Source: Poa pratensis (Eukaryota; Streptophyta; Magnoliopsida; Poales; Poaceae). Taken from it: DNA of 64,000 bases. The notes under the pieces were generated by a model, which was not told where the DNA came from, did not search any database, and saw nothing but the letters and a program-made list of their open reading frames with translations. The first letter of the stretch is position 1; every line of letters starts with the position of its first letter. The stretch spans positions 45,218,030 to 45,282,029 of the forward strand of contig CAMZMU010000062.1 of assembly GCA_947311845.1 (NCBI GenBank), given 5' to 3'. The position numbers and the translations under genes were made by a program. Shown here piece by piece: positions 45,237 through 57,150 of this stretch.

Positions 45237-48200
45237 GCTTTGAATTGTGGTGTTAAGTTAGGATTTTCAGAAACAACAAAAACTTTTGTTTTATTTCAGT
45301 CAACTCTTGCTTGGTAGCCTTAGTTGTCTTCTATAGTTGTTGGTCTTGCTTGAAAATTTCTAGTAACCCTTTTATACAAATTCCTCTAATTTAAATTTGA
45401 GTGATCTTTGATCTTCATGGTTGTTAAAACATAGCAAATTAAGAGCCTAGGATTAAGCATCTCATGTGTGGTTTTTGCAATGCACCTCGACCATCTCACT
45501 CCTTAAACATTCTACTTTTAGGTTATGCTTTGTTTGACATTTTAGAACTTGTTGGAGCACTTTTGCATCTGTGTGTTTAGGGCTAACCAAAACAGTGACC
45601 ATTTGGTCATTTTTCTCAATTGTGCTTAGTTTAAAAATTCCTTCTTCACTCACCTTAGCCAGCAAACCCTAGCAACACCTTTTTGGGGTCATCCCACACT
45701 TGGACATGTTTAGTCCTTGTGATGATTTAGTAGGCTCTATTAGTATAATTTATATAACTTTTAGTGTTAGACTACTAATCCTAAAACTACCCTTAACCCT
45801 AATCCCTCCCCCTCTCCAACGGCTCCCTCTGGCTGGAGTCAAAGGAGAAAATCAACACCCCACCCCTGGGCCCACATGTCACTCACTCATCTCCCTCTCC
45901 ACCACCCCTCTTCTCCACTCCCCTCTCTTCTTTTTCTCCCCTGCCCAACCGGAGCTCACTCTCCCTCTCCACCACTGGCCAGAGCACGTCACCCCTGGCC
46001 ACCTCATCCCTGCCCCACTCCCCACCGCCCAAGCCAGCCACTCCGAGCTCTCCTTGACCCCCTGGTCCGAACCAGCTCGGGAAGACACCCCTGACCTAAA
46101 ACACGACACCGTGCCCCTCTGCTCCCCATTCTTCTCTCAGACCTCGCCCACACACCCCCTCTCTCCACCCCTGACGCCCAGGCCGCTCCCGTGCTCTCTG
46201 CTGCTCGAGATCATCCGAGACATCCGAAGGTTGCCGCCGACGAAACCAGACCGTGCCGCCGTTTTACTCTGGCATTCCTCGCCATTTTCGGCCGTGGAGA
46301 TTCCCCTCGTCGAGGCCTAACTTTTCCCCCTTTTCGTTTTGCCCAGAGACTGCCGGAGACGCCGCCTCCATCCTCGACCCGAAGAACGCGCCGCCGCCGT
46401 CGCCATGGACTCCGGCCACCCCAGCTGACGCCGTCCTCATCCACGCCTCTCCCTCGACCCCCTCCTTCATCCCCAGCCCTCCCCAGCCGCATGCACAGGC
46501 CATAGGTGAGCCCCTCGCCGTCGCCGAACTTCCCAGTCCTCGGTCGCCGTCGGGCGCGACGCAGCGAAGAAGAAGAACGTGAGCCGTTGATCGCGAGATC
46601 AACGGCCCAGTTCAAACCTCCCCTGCGGGCTTTTCCCGCGCGCCGGATTTCGCAGCGTGGCGCAGATGGGCCGGCCCATCTCGCGCGCGCAGTGGATCTG
46701 CGCTGGGCTCGGCCTGATCTGGCCCGAGCGCGGCCTTTTCTTTTTTTTAGCTTCTTCTTTAAATCTTTTGCAGTTTCTGTTAAAATGTGCTGTTTAGATT
46801 TAATCTTTGGTGGTCTATCTCTACATGCATGTTGGTTTGGAGTATTTTTAGAGAGTGCTGTGATGTTTTCTTAAACATGCAGAAGTGGGTTAGCTCAAAA
46901 ATATTTAATATGTTTTGCATGACATTAAATCTTGTGAAATAAGTCTTTTCTAGTGTTTTATTTTTAGTGGGAGCTAGGAGTGTCCAAATTGAGTGAATCC
47001 AATTTGTGCAGGAGGGTAAAATCCATACCTTTCTATAGAACCTAGTCTTGCATGCAGGAGTTTCCTGAAACAGGAAGGGCAGCCATGTTTGTTTGGAGAC
47101 CAGAAGCATTTCTAGGATTTTTAGCTCCTGTTTAATGATGCTTTTTGATGCAAATCCAATTCCTATAGTTTGGTATGACACTTAGCAGTGCTGTGTTAAA
47201 AGGGTTAATTTTTAGAAGCATTATTTTAGGACTGGTGGATTTTACCCCAAAAACAGCCACTTTACTACTAATAAAAAGTCATGTTTGAATTGTTTGTGTT
47301 TAATTGTTTGTGTTAGGTTTGTTCTAGATGATTTTATCCAGAGGATGTTGGGTAATGAAATGCTTGCTGCTTTGTTTAAAGAACTTTAGATTGTTGTCAA
47401 CCCGCCTCTTTAAATTAACGATAGTTGCGTTTAAATTTCCGGTACCTTAGAACCGCAAGAGGAGGAGCAGTACGTGGGAGTGGAACCTGTCTACGAAGAA
47501 GAGCGAGATCAGGGACACTTTGCTGAGCAAGGCAAGCCACCTCACCACTCTAATGAAATCCTATTATTTTTACAAGCATGTTTTGTTTTCAAAATAAAAT
47601 AATGCATGTTTTATTCTTCCGTGGCATTTTGCCACCCAAAAACTATTTTACAAAATATTGGTTGGCCAAAGATATCTACTAGTATATAATAGGTTTTATA
47701 AAAAGAGGTCTTCACTTGAGAAGCCTTCTACTGAAGGCGCTATCAAGAAAATTATATTTTCTAGTAGTATATCCTTATAATCTTATCTCAAAACTATAGG
47801 ATGGGAGCCTGGATTTTGACGAAATGTTTTCGGAAGGAAACCCGAGTCGCTGGGAGCGATCGGCGAGAAAGTAATTTATAAAACCCATGTTGCTGGGAGC
47901 AAATGGAGATGTTTCATGAAAACCCGAAGTGCTGGGAGCATTCGGAGAGCTTACGAAAACCCGAGTTGCTGGGAGCAATCGGAGATGTTTACGAAAACCC
48001 GAGCTGCTGGGAGCAGTCGGAGGTGGAGATGTTTTGAAAAACAAAGTACTGCCCTAGCGGCCGCCCGAACAATTAACCCATACAACCACATTACCTCAAA
48101 ATGGGCACGGGACTTAGCGGAAGCTTGTTGGTGTTAGTATTCGAATACTCCTCAATTGGCTAGAAAGGGTTAGAGTCCCCGGAACCGAATGCGGCAAGGG

Positions 48201-49339
48201 AATGGGCATACAAAGTGTGGACTTCGTGTGCCACCGGGAAGCAACGGTGGGTCTCCTGTCATGGCGGTGTGAGGCTAGGGGAAACCGGATCGATACGGCT
48301 AGCTCACTCGGTGCCGGGGAGAACAAACCCACTCGAAGAGGATATTCTTATACTAGCACTGACATAGTGGAAGTTAGGATCGGCCGTCTGATGTGTGCAT
48401 GCTGTCTTTGAACAGTCCGTGGTTGATCCACGGCAGACCATCCGAATCTTGTGGTGAAAGTGTACCACCTCTGCAGAGTGTAAATCTATTCGAATAGCCG
48501 AGTCCTCGGTCATGGACGGTTGGAAAGGCCCCCGATCTAGGCGTATGGGTGTTTTATGTTTTAAAAAGGAAATTTGTTTTCGGCAAAGGAGAAAGGAGAC
48601 ATCAAGGAGGTACCTGGGAGGTACGGATTTTGGGCGAAGATGGTGGTCTCGGGGAGTCAACCAGTCGGAACCCGGAAAAAAAAAGGGCATCCCTATCCTA
48701 GTGTCCTTGAAAAGTTTTACAAAGTGATTTACAAAGAGGTGGAGATAGTTCCGGCGATCTCTACCAAAGAGAATTCTATCTCTAAATGTTTCTTTTTAAC
48801 AAAGATATAGAGATGTCGTATTCTCTATGTCTAAAAGCATCGTTTACGAAAAACTACGCCCTATAGTCATATATAGCAGCTATCCCAGTTTTTCGAAAAC
48901 GCTTTTATTGCATTACCATGAAAACTTAAGCCTGGTGGTGGTCTTGCGAGTACGTAATTGTACTCATGGCTGTGTCCCTGGATATTCAAATGTCCAGATT
49001 TCTACGAGGAGGCCTATGCCGAGGAAGAAGAGTATGTCGACGACTACGCCGCTTAGCTGTCACCGGTCAACTGCACTTGTGGGATTGCGTCCGTTGGAGA
49101 CGAGGGCCGACGCTAGCCACGAGCTTCCGCTGTATCGTAGTTAATTCCGTACTGCGCGACGATGATTTGCAGGCTTGGTCATGTGACCACTTGTGTTGTA
49201 AGACTTTTATTCGTACGACTTGAATGATGTAACTCTGGATACCATGTTGGTTATGTGATTGCGATGCACTGATCATTGGGGTCGTGATCTATCTTACATA
49301 ACGTGGGCTTCTCGGACTTCGGTACGAGGGGTCCTTACA
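45215..49339 (+). repeat. Element D 3' LTR
   Basis: 4,125 bp. Relative to the 5' LTR it has an extra 47 bp near 48955-49002 and a 16-bp repeat near 47295, plus length changes in C and A runs. Followed by TTAAC. Confidence 0.92.
47828..48035 (+). repeat. LTR minisatellite, second copy
   Basis: Same five-unit GCTGGGAGCA array as at 37685-37890. Confidence 0.8.
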
Positions 49340-49344
49340 TTAAC

Positions 49345-52300
49345 CCATGCTCGTCCTCGAGTATGAAGGTGATAAAAACTAACATGGACTTTGCAATTTA
49401 ATACTATCAAAGGATATCAAAGCTGATTACTATTGCTACATAGAGTCAAATGGTTCATTCTTAAAAAGATGTAACAATATGCAAGATAGTTTATGAAGTG
49501 ATATCAAATATTCAATGTAAGGATGTTCAATGATAATTCACAAAGTGTAACATAAATGAAAAAGTACTATGGACCACAAGTATGCATAATGATAAGTAAG
49601 AACATCCTACAATGGTCATAGAGTGTAGATGAAAATCTGAATATAAAAGGTGGACACTTTGGAAAGATATATATATGAGTAGAGGTAAAGCATGAATAAG
49701 TTTCATCTAACTTCCAAATGCTTCTACTTAAGTTAATGATTGTAATGTGGTATTTCTTGGTGTCAAGCTCTCATTGCCCCTATCATAGCATGTTGAATGA
49801 TTAAGTTTAAAGTGAAAGCAAATATGAGTAATGTGCTTGACAAAGTATGGGTTAAAAATCTCATGCCCCTTGAATACGAGTACCTACTCCATGTGTTACT
49901 CAACTCGAGAAACAAAGCAAGTTCAATTAAATATCATTGTAAGTAAAATAGTATCATCAAGAGCGTCAACTGGGGTACCTCTTGTCCCAGGATATGGAAC
50001 AAGCCCATATCAAAATGACAAGACAAACAAATAAGATGAACAGTCTCAACACCTCTTTTATTTACTATTGGTATATCTTTTTATTGTGGGGTGCATCACT
50101 GAAGGTTCACCATAGCATGTAAGTAAATTTCCACCATGATCCTGCATGGCTTAGATTAGCGGCCCAGGCGTCTCTCTAACCATTTATACAAACTCATTTA
50201 AACCTGCTTCATTTCCACATTTATTTCACCCATGGTAAGCATCCATAAACAAAAGTACATGACATCAACTAAATATAAATGAGTGCAATGTTGAAAGCGT
50301 TCCATGTGATACACATTTATGCTAACTCCCAACCAAGACTCTTGTCAAGCTCACAACTTCATAATTTTAATCACAATGGGTCATGTTCATTAAGTGTAAT
50401 AAAAGTAAAGTGTGCATCAAGTTCGTGAGAGCTCTATAACCAACTTTTCCCATAACAATCAACAACATAAGCATTTTAATTAAGAGGTATAAATAATACA
50501 AAATAACATGGTAAACATACTCGGAATAGCATAAAGCTAATAGGTAGATATGGTGGACTCACTGGAAAAACTTTGGTTGAAGGTGTTGGAAACAAGTTTT
50601 TGCTTGTTGGAATTTTTGGGCTAGCAAGAGGGAGAAAGTTGACCATCTAAAAGCATGCATGAGTGTCCATAGAACTAACTAATTCATGTTAAACAAAGTA
50701 AAGTAACATTCAGCATCAAAACATGAATAAAAGATAGCTCTTGATAAAACACTTGCAAGTTATTACTCATTAACAAGCTCATGAATCATGCAACTATATG
50801 TATCATTTAAAATCAACTCAAACATCCCTTTCCCAATCATTTTAATAGCATCCAACATATTTCAACCCAAATTTCCAGTAGCTCTCTCATATATAAATGA
50901 TAATGTGGTGGTCTCTCAAAATAAAAAATCAAACCAATATAAACAAAAAGACGCTCCAAGTTTATGCGATAAAGTGCATTGATCGAAAAACAGAAGTTAG
51001 ACGTGCGCAAACCGAGAGTGTGTAGGTCCAGTGGGTTGCCTTCACATCCCCAAGCTTATGGTTTTCACCATCCTTGGATAGCTCTTGGTGCATCTCCTCT
51101 AATCCATGTGAAAAAACTTCAAAACACCGTTTCTCCCATTTCTTTTCTGTGGGGTGACATTAGTAGTGATAAACAAATAGGTTTCTTGCTGCATATAATC
51201 CTTAGACAAAAATTTATATGAATGTCCAGTAAGTGTATTATGTTGTATGCCTACTCATAAACTCAATTGGATCTGAAAGGTTCAAGTTAAAAGTTCTAAG
51301 CATGCATCAAACAAAATGGGACAGAATCTGTCCAGAAAAACAGCAGCAGAAAAACGTATTTTTCTACCCTACTTAAATTTGTCTAAAAATTCTGAAACAA
51401 TTCATGCATACAGAGGATGAAAAGTTTCAACTACAGTTTAAATATGAGCTCATTCGGAGTTGTATAATAGGAATTAAAAATCATACCGTGCACAGACTCG
51501 TGCTGGAATAATATCTCCGAATGCAATTAGCAACTTTTTCAAACCAAAATGGGTAAAACTTGGCACTTTATTAAAAATTCCAGGAACTAAACTATAAACC
51601 TAGTCTCTTGTTACAGAAAGAGGACACAAAGAAAATCAAAAGTAAAAACAACCGGATTGCCTCCCGTAAAGCGCTTTCTTTATAGCCATATAGCTAGGCT
51701 TACTTACCTGGTATCAAGATGGTTGGAGTGAGGTGGCTTGGCATCCCCAAGCTTAAATTCTTGTACTTATTCGAAATATGTAGGGTGAGCCTAGGGGTAA
51801 CATCCCCAAGCTTGAGTGTTTGTCCCTCTTGATCATTGTTCATCACGCTCAACTCTTCCACTTGAAAATTTCTTTACACAAAAATCATCATAAAACTATA
51901 TTAGAGGGGTTAGTGTCTCCATAAATTAAATCCACATAGGTACAGCAAAGACACATCATGAGTTGATTCTAAACATTAACTACTGTTACTATGGTTGTGT
52001 ATTGCTCTTTGATCAAAAGAACTACACAAAACACAAGTAATGAGAGTAATGCAAAATAAAGACAGAATCTGTCAAAAACTGGATAACCCGTAAAGAGTGA
52101 ATTTTCAGAGGTACTTACGTTGCTCAAATCAGAAAATTTTGAACTAATGAAATGTGTATTAATAACTGAAGATTGCTGTCGTAAAATTTCAGATCAAAAT
52201 TCCTTTTCTGTGATTTTATTCATTTTTAGCAGTGAAGCTTAGGAATCTGTTTTCTGGACAGCAAATCACTATTGTTTAATCCTACCTCTCAAAAGAGGTT

Positions 52301-52688
52301 ATTCTTGCCATAAACACTCTTTTTATTTGGTTTTAGCTTTGGGAAAAGTTTTAATGATAGAGACTTTGCAACGGTTCCATTGGCATGAACAACACATGTT
52401 CAAGGTCGACCCCAACTTCTCCATTACTCATCCTATACTTTCCCAAATTTTTATATAAAATGAAAATCTTAAACTAGCAATTAGAAAACAGTAAGTAAAG
52501 TTATTTTACATGTTGTAAAGATATAAATGTGCTCAAACCGAATAGGAAATTAAGCATAAGGAACACACCACAAATATTAAACAATTTACTTTTAAGTCTA
52601 ACTCTCTTCCTATGCATTGGAATCTTGTAAGAAAATAAATCATTGAAACACAAGGCAAGTAGCATAGGAAGATAAAACAAGAGCAATT
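49345..52688 (-). other. Element A interior, non-coding 3' part
   Basis: AT-rich retrotransposon DNA read on the minus strand, with CTCGAGGACGAGCATGGGTT next to the D insertion and GCGCTTTACGGGAGGCAATC near 51665, both shared in type with elements B and C. No gene is seen. Confidence 0.65.
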
Positions 52689-54003
52689 TCAAGACTTTAA
52701 CTTAAAGATAGGAAACGTAATAATATTGAAATGTTTAGAACCATGTTTTCCCCTCTCATAATAGTTACAAGTAGTGAAACCAAATTTGATAAAGGAACTT
52801 TTAGATTGGTGCAACTTTGCAAACTTAGGAACATATAGAGGATTATTAAAACTATCATGTAAGATATTAGCATGTTTTCCTCTCTCAAAATAATTGCAAG
52901 AAGCACCATAAACATGATGGTCATGGGTGAAATGGTTATTAGTATAAGATAATTTCAGCTCAAATAAGTACTTTTCAATATATAAAAGCTTCTCCTCCAT
53001 GGTGTGAATAGGAGAGTTCAAAAATAAAGTAGGACTCTCATGAGTGAGAGTATTGTCAAAAGCAGCAAGTATATCATTTTTATCCTCACATAAAGTAGTA
53101 ACAATTTCTAAACATGGAGGATCATCAAGCAAAATAGGACCATCATCCAAAGCATTATCATATAGCATATTTAAGCATACTCCTCATTATCATCAATAAG
53201 TTCAATAGTAGCATTATTAAAAAGTAAAGGAGCGTTTTTAGTTTCATCATAATAGCATAGGTTCTCATTAGGCATAGGTTGACATTCCTCCCCATCGTCA
53301 GAATCATAAAAGCAAAGTTTATCATCAGCAATATATTGAAGGTTACCCTCATCCATAGGTGGTGAAGGTGGAAGTTTCCTCTCTTCATTCTCTAGTTGTT
53401 CATCATTTTCATCATCTTCTTGGGGTTGCACGGGCATCCCCAAGCTTAGGTTTTTATCCTCTTCACATTCTTCCTCTTCCAAGCTTATGATTTCATCTTC
53501 TTCTTCCTGCAAAACATCAGTACTTTCTTGGGGAACCTTGCTCCTCTCTTTATAGTCAACAACATAAATATTTTGAGAGAAGTTGGCTATGCAATATTCA
53601 AGAATAGAAGTGACCTCTCTTTCGAATCTCTTAACTCTAGGGCGAGTTTTATTTTCATAAGCAAAGGTGTGCAATTCACAAGATGCATAATAAGTAATAA
53701 ATTCCTCTACTTGTTCCATCCCTAAATGAGTATAATCATTAGTATTGTAAGATGCTATGACACGTTCTTCATGGAACTTACATTGAAATCCAAAGTGTCT
53801 TTTTGTATAATCAAAGCAACAAGTTGTATTATTATGGAATAAAAGCCACTCTCCAGCATATATTTTAATCTTTTCATGAAACCTTCTAGTTTTATCCCTT
53901 CCGTTGACTCTCTAAATTCCTTAGCAATTTTAGCAGCTTTCATGTACCCAGAGTACCAATCCAACATCCATTCCCTACCAGAAGTTTTTATGGTATTTTC
54001 CAT
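52689..54003 (-). CDS. Element A hypothetical proteins (three adjoining ORFs)
   Basis: Three minus-strand frames follow the primer-binding site: 54003-53755 (MENTIKTSGREWMLDWYSGY), 53719-53171 (MEQVEEFITYYASCELHTFA, with a Glu-rich middle) and 53168-52689 (ALDDGPILLDDPPCLEIVTT, with two Cys-Asn-Tyr-Phe/Tyr-Glu-Arg-Gly repeats). They probably come from one broken ORF. I recall similar text from Triticeae retrotransposon ORFs of unknown role. No zinc knuckle, protease or polymerase motif is seen. Confidence 0.6.
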
Positions 54004-54114
54004 TTTTTAATTTTTTTGTGTTTTTGATATATAAAACTGAAAGCAAAACTAAACTAAATGCAAAACTTAAAATAAATATCTAGTGCAAACAAGAATAAAA
54101 ACTTAAGCGCTACA

Positions 54115-54133
54115 CTCCCCGGCAACGGCGCCA
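54115..54133 (-). other. Element A primer-binding site
   Basis: On the minus strand TGGCGCCGTTGCCGGGGAG lies 11 bases after the 5' LTR, a standard plant Gypsy primer site. Confidence 0.88.
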
Positions 54134-54144
54134 GAAAACTGTCT

Positions 54145-55682
54145 TGATACCCACAAGTATAGGAGATCGTTGAAATCTTCGATGTGTAAGTATTAGTATC
54201 GATCCCACGAGGAGTAGAAGGTATAAGTATTTATCCTCTCAAATAAGAGTGTCACTTCTCTTATTATCTATGCACTAGACAAAGTAAAATGATGCACATG
54301 TTTTTGGGTTTTTGGTGTAGGGTTTGCAATAAAATAAAATATGATGAGTGAAAGCTCTCAAAGAGAGAGAAAGCCCAATCCTCTATGCAGCAAGAGGACA
54401 AGCTTGAGTGGTGTTACTTATGCGTGGAAAACGTTCCCAAGGGCTACATGGATTTCATGGCATAGATATTTCTAGAACAACAAGGTAGCATTTTGTCAAG
54501 TTTTAATCTTTTTTGGACGGAGCCATAATTAGGTGTAGCTAAATAAATAAACAAAACCCCTTATGATGGATCATGTGGCCAAGTAAATGACTGCACAAGA
54601 ATTATTAAGACATAACGTCCCACAATAGCATTACACTCTTAGGTCCCCGATATAAATCCCCTCCTAATGTAACTTCATGACTCGGTCAAGGGTTTACGTG
54701 TCCTCCCAAGTCTCCCTCAATTCATTACACTAGTGTGTTCTCCTATGAGCCCATAAAGGTGAAGTGATGTGCAGTCGACGTTCGCACAACACCATCATAG
54801 AATTGCATCAAAGATAAAAACTAGACAAAATACCAACACATGTCATATATAAATCATTGCCAATTCATCCTATGCCCCCAGGAACATGAGAGAACTACTC
54901 ACAACGCCAAGACATGATATGATTCAATGGTATAAGTGGTACAACACAATCTGAAAATATAATCTCACCCCAAGACAATGACAAGTAGCCAATCATACAC
55001 AGGTAGAATAGCACTTAAACAATAGCTAGGTTTCGAACAATCTCAAACTATGAGGGGGATGAAGCGGATCACGAAGATGGTGATGGAGATGGTGTTGGTC
55101 TTGACGGTGGTGTTGATGGAGACTCTGGAGGGGGGATGGAGGAGCCTTCCAGAGGTGGTTCCGGCGGCGTTTCCCCCCTCCGATCTTCTCCGGCGGCAGC
55201 CTTCTGTCTCCAGTTTCTTGGTTTTGTGTTTCTCCGCCGCCTCCTCGCGAAACTCCTCGGGGGACTATTTTTATAGTCGGTTTTAGGTCAAGACGAAGCC
55301 ACGGAGACGAAAACGGACGGCATCGGAGCCACGATGATTAAAAGGGGTGACCCCACACGGCCTATGTACCTGGCCGCGTGGGCCCCTCCAATTTCTTCCT
55401 CGGACTTCCTTTTTCGCGGATTCTTGGCTGGTACGTCTTCTTATTTCCAAATATTGGGCCCCGTAAAATCCTAGGTCATTTGGACGTCGTTTGGTCCCTG
55501 AATGTCAAAAACATGGAAAAAGGGGTTTTCTGCCTGCACAGGGTTAATTCCAAATAAATGGGAAAACTATGAAATATTCCCAAAATCATTATAAAACATT
55601 GATATAACCCTTATATGATGCAAATATGATTGGAATATAAGTAAAATAATGCAAAGTTCATGTATGCATTTTACATGAATCA
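54145..55682 (-). repeat. Element A 5' LTR
   Basis: 1,538 bp, partner of 33533-35070; flanked on the right by ATTAT. Confidence 0.92.
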
Positions 55683-55687
55683 ATTAT

Positions 55688-56230
55688 TAGTCATAGATGC
55701 TGTTGGATAACGGTCTATGTATCATGTCGTAATGCCTAATTAAATACCATAGTAATCATCATGTCATATATATGCATTGTCATGCGCTCACTATTTGTCA
55801 ATTGCCCAGCTGTAATTTGTTCACCCAACATGTTAGTTATCTTTTATGGAGAGACACCACTACTGAACTGTGGACCCCGGTCCATTCTTTTAAACTGATT
55901 AAACAACCACAAACTGCAAACTGTTCCTTTTTCATTCGATGCAATTTAATACTCATTTTCCACACGAGACGTTTAATCCTTTGTTTTCAGCAAGCCGATG
56001 AGATTGACAACCTCACTGTTTCGTTGGGGCAAAGTACTTGGATTGTGTTGTGTGCAGGTTCCACGTTGGTGATCGAGTAACGGCGCCGCCAACAACCTTC
56101 AGAAGAGATGCTGCTTCTACTGGTTCGATAACCTTGGTTTCATACTGAGGGAAGACTTGATGCTGAACTACATCATACCTTCCTCTTGGGGTCTCCCAAC
56201 GAGCGTGTGATTCACCGCTGCCAAGCATCA
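55688..56230 (+). repeat. Element C 3' LTR, second part
   Basis: Continues the LTR begun at 32485: TAGTCATAGATGCTG follows the split ATTAT exactly as TAGTCATAGACGCTG follows it in element B. It ends GCATCA at 56230 and abuts an oppositely oriented LTR. Confidence 0.85.
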
Positions 56231-57150
56231 GTTACCCCTAGTGGCAACAGCACATCCGCAATCTTAGAAGTTGCTGTCACTCTCCCAGATTTAACGGAGG
56301 CATGAACCCACTATCTAGCATAAATACTCTCTCTTGGAGTTACAAGCATCTACTTGGCCAAAGCATCTACGAGTAACGGAAAGCATGCAAGATCTTAAAT
56401 AACATAGGGCATAGATTGATAATCAACTTGACATAGTATTCAATATTCATCGGATCCCAGCAAACAAAACATGTAGCATTACAATAATATGATCTTGATC
56501 ATGTAGGGCAGCTCACAAGATCTAAACATGATGGCACAAATTGGAGAGACAACCATCTAGCTACTGCTATGGACCCGTAGTCCAAGGATGAACTACTCAC
56601 GCATCACTCCGGAGGCAGACACGGCGATGTAGAAGCCTCCGGTGACGATTCCCCTCTCCGGCAGGGTGCCGGGAAGAGGTTCTGGACCCTCCCGAGCTAG
56701 GGTTGACGGCGGCGGCGTCTCTGGAACTTTTCGTGGATATTGGCTCAGGCACTTAGGGTTTTTTCATCGGGGGGAATAAGTAGGCGAAAGGGCGGCGGCT
56801 GGAGAGCCCCGAGGGGTCCACAAGCACCTAGGGCGCGGGCCCACCCTTGGCCGCGTCCAGGGGGCGTGTGGGGCCTCCCTGGCTCCTCTCGTTGCTCCTT
56901 TGGACTTCCTGGTGTGTTCTGATAAAATAGCATCCCCCGTGAAGTTTCGTCCAATTCCGAGAATATTTCCAGACTAGCTTTTCTGGAATACAAAAACAGC
57001 AGAAAACAGGAACTGGCACTTCGGCATCTTGTTAATAGGTTAGTCCCAAAAAATGTATAAAAGTGACATAAAGTAGATGCAAAACATGTAGCAATTGGTA
57101 TAAAACAAGCATGGAACATCAAAAATTATAGATACGTTTGAGACGTATCA
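56231..57150 (-). repeat. Element B 3' LTR, partial
   Basis: Minus-strand LTR starting TGATACGTCTCAAACG at 57150 and cut after ~920 bp at GGGGTAAC (56231), where element C's 3' LTR begins. The remaining ~670 bp is not in the window. Confidence 0.82.

Larger units (their letters stand above)
35088..49339 (+). mobile_element. Element D: Gypsy chromovirus (Del/Tekay-type), 14.25 kb
   Basis: LTRs of 4,065 and 4,125 bp (35088-39152, 45215-49339) begin TGTAACACCCCAATTTTC and end GGGTCCTTACA. TTAAC duplications (35083-35087, 49340-49344) flank it. The internal order is primer site, extra coiled-coil ORF, gag, protease, RT, RNase H, integrase and chromodomain, followed by the polypurine tract AAGGGGGGAAGG. 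Very long LTRs and a C-terminal chromodomain point to the Del/Tekay clade. The LTRs are near-identical apart from a 47-bp and a 16-bp length difference and single-base runs. The polyprotein frame is broken at ten or more points. Confidence 0.92.
33533..55682 (-). mobile_element. Element A: minus-strand Gypsy-type element without polymerase, carrying element D
   Basis: Two 1,538-bp LTRs (54145-55682 is the 5' LTR, 33533-35070 the 3' LTR in element orientation) are flanked by ATTAT duplications at 33528-33532 and 55683-55687. Reading minus, the LTR starts TGATNCATGTAAAATGC and ends GGGTATCA, though the left copy shows a G-to-A change in its terminal dinucleotide. The primer-binding site TGGCGCCGTTGCCGGGGAG is at 54115-54133. 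Without element D, A is about 7.9 kb; its ~4.8-kb interior encodes acidic hypothetical proteins but no reverse transcriptase, so it is non-autonomous. Confidence 0.88.
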
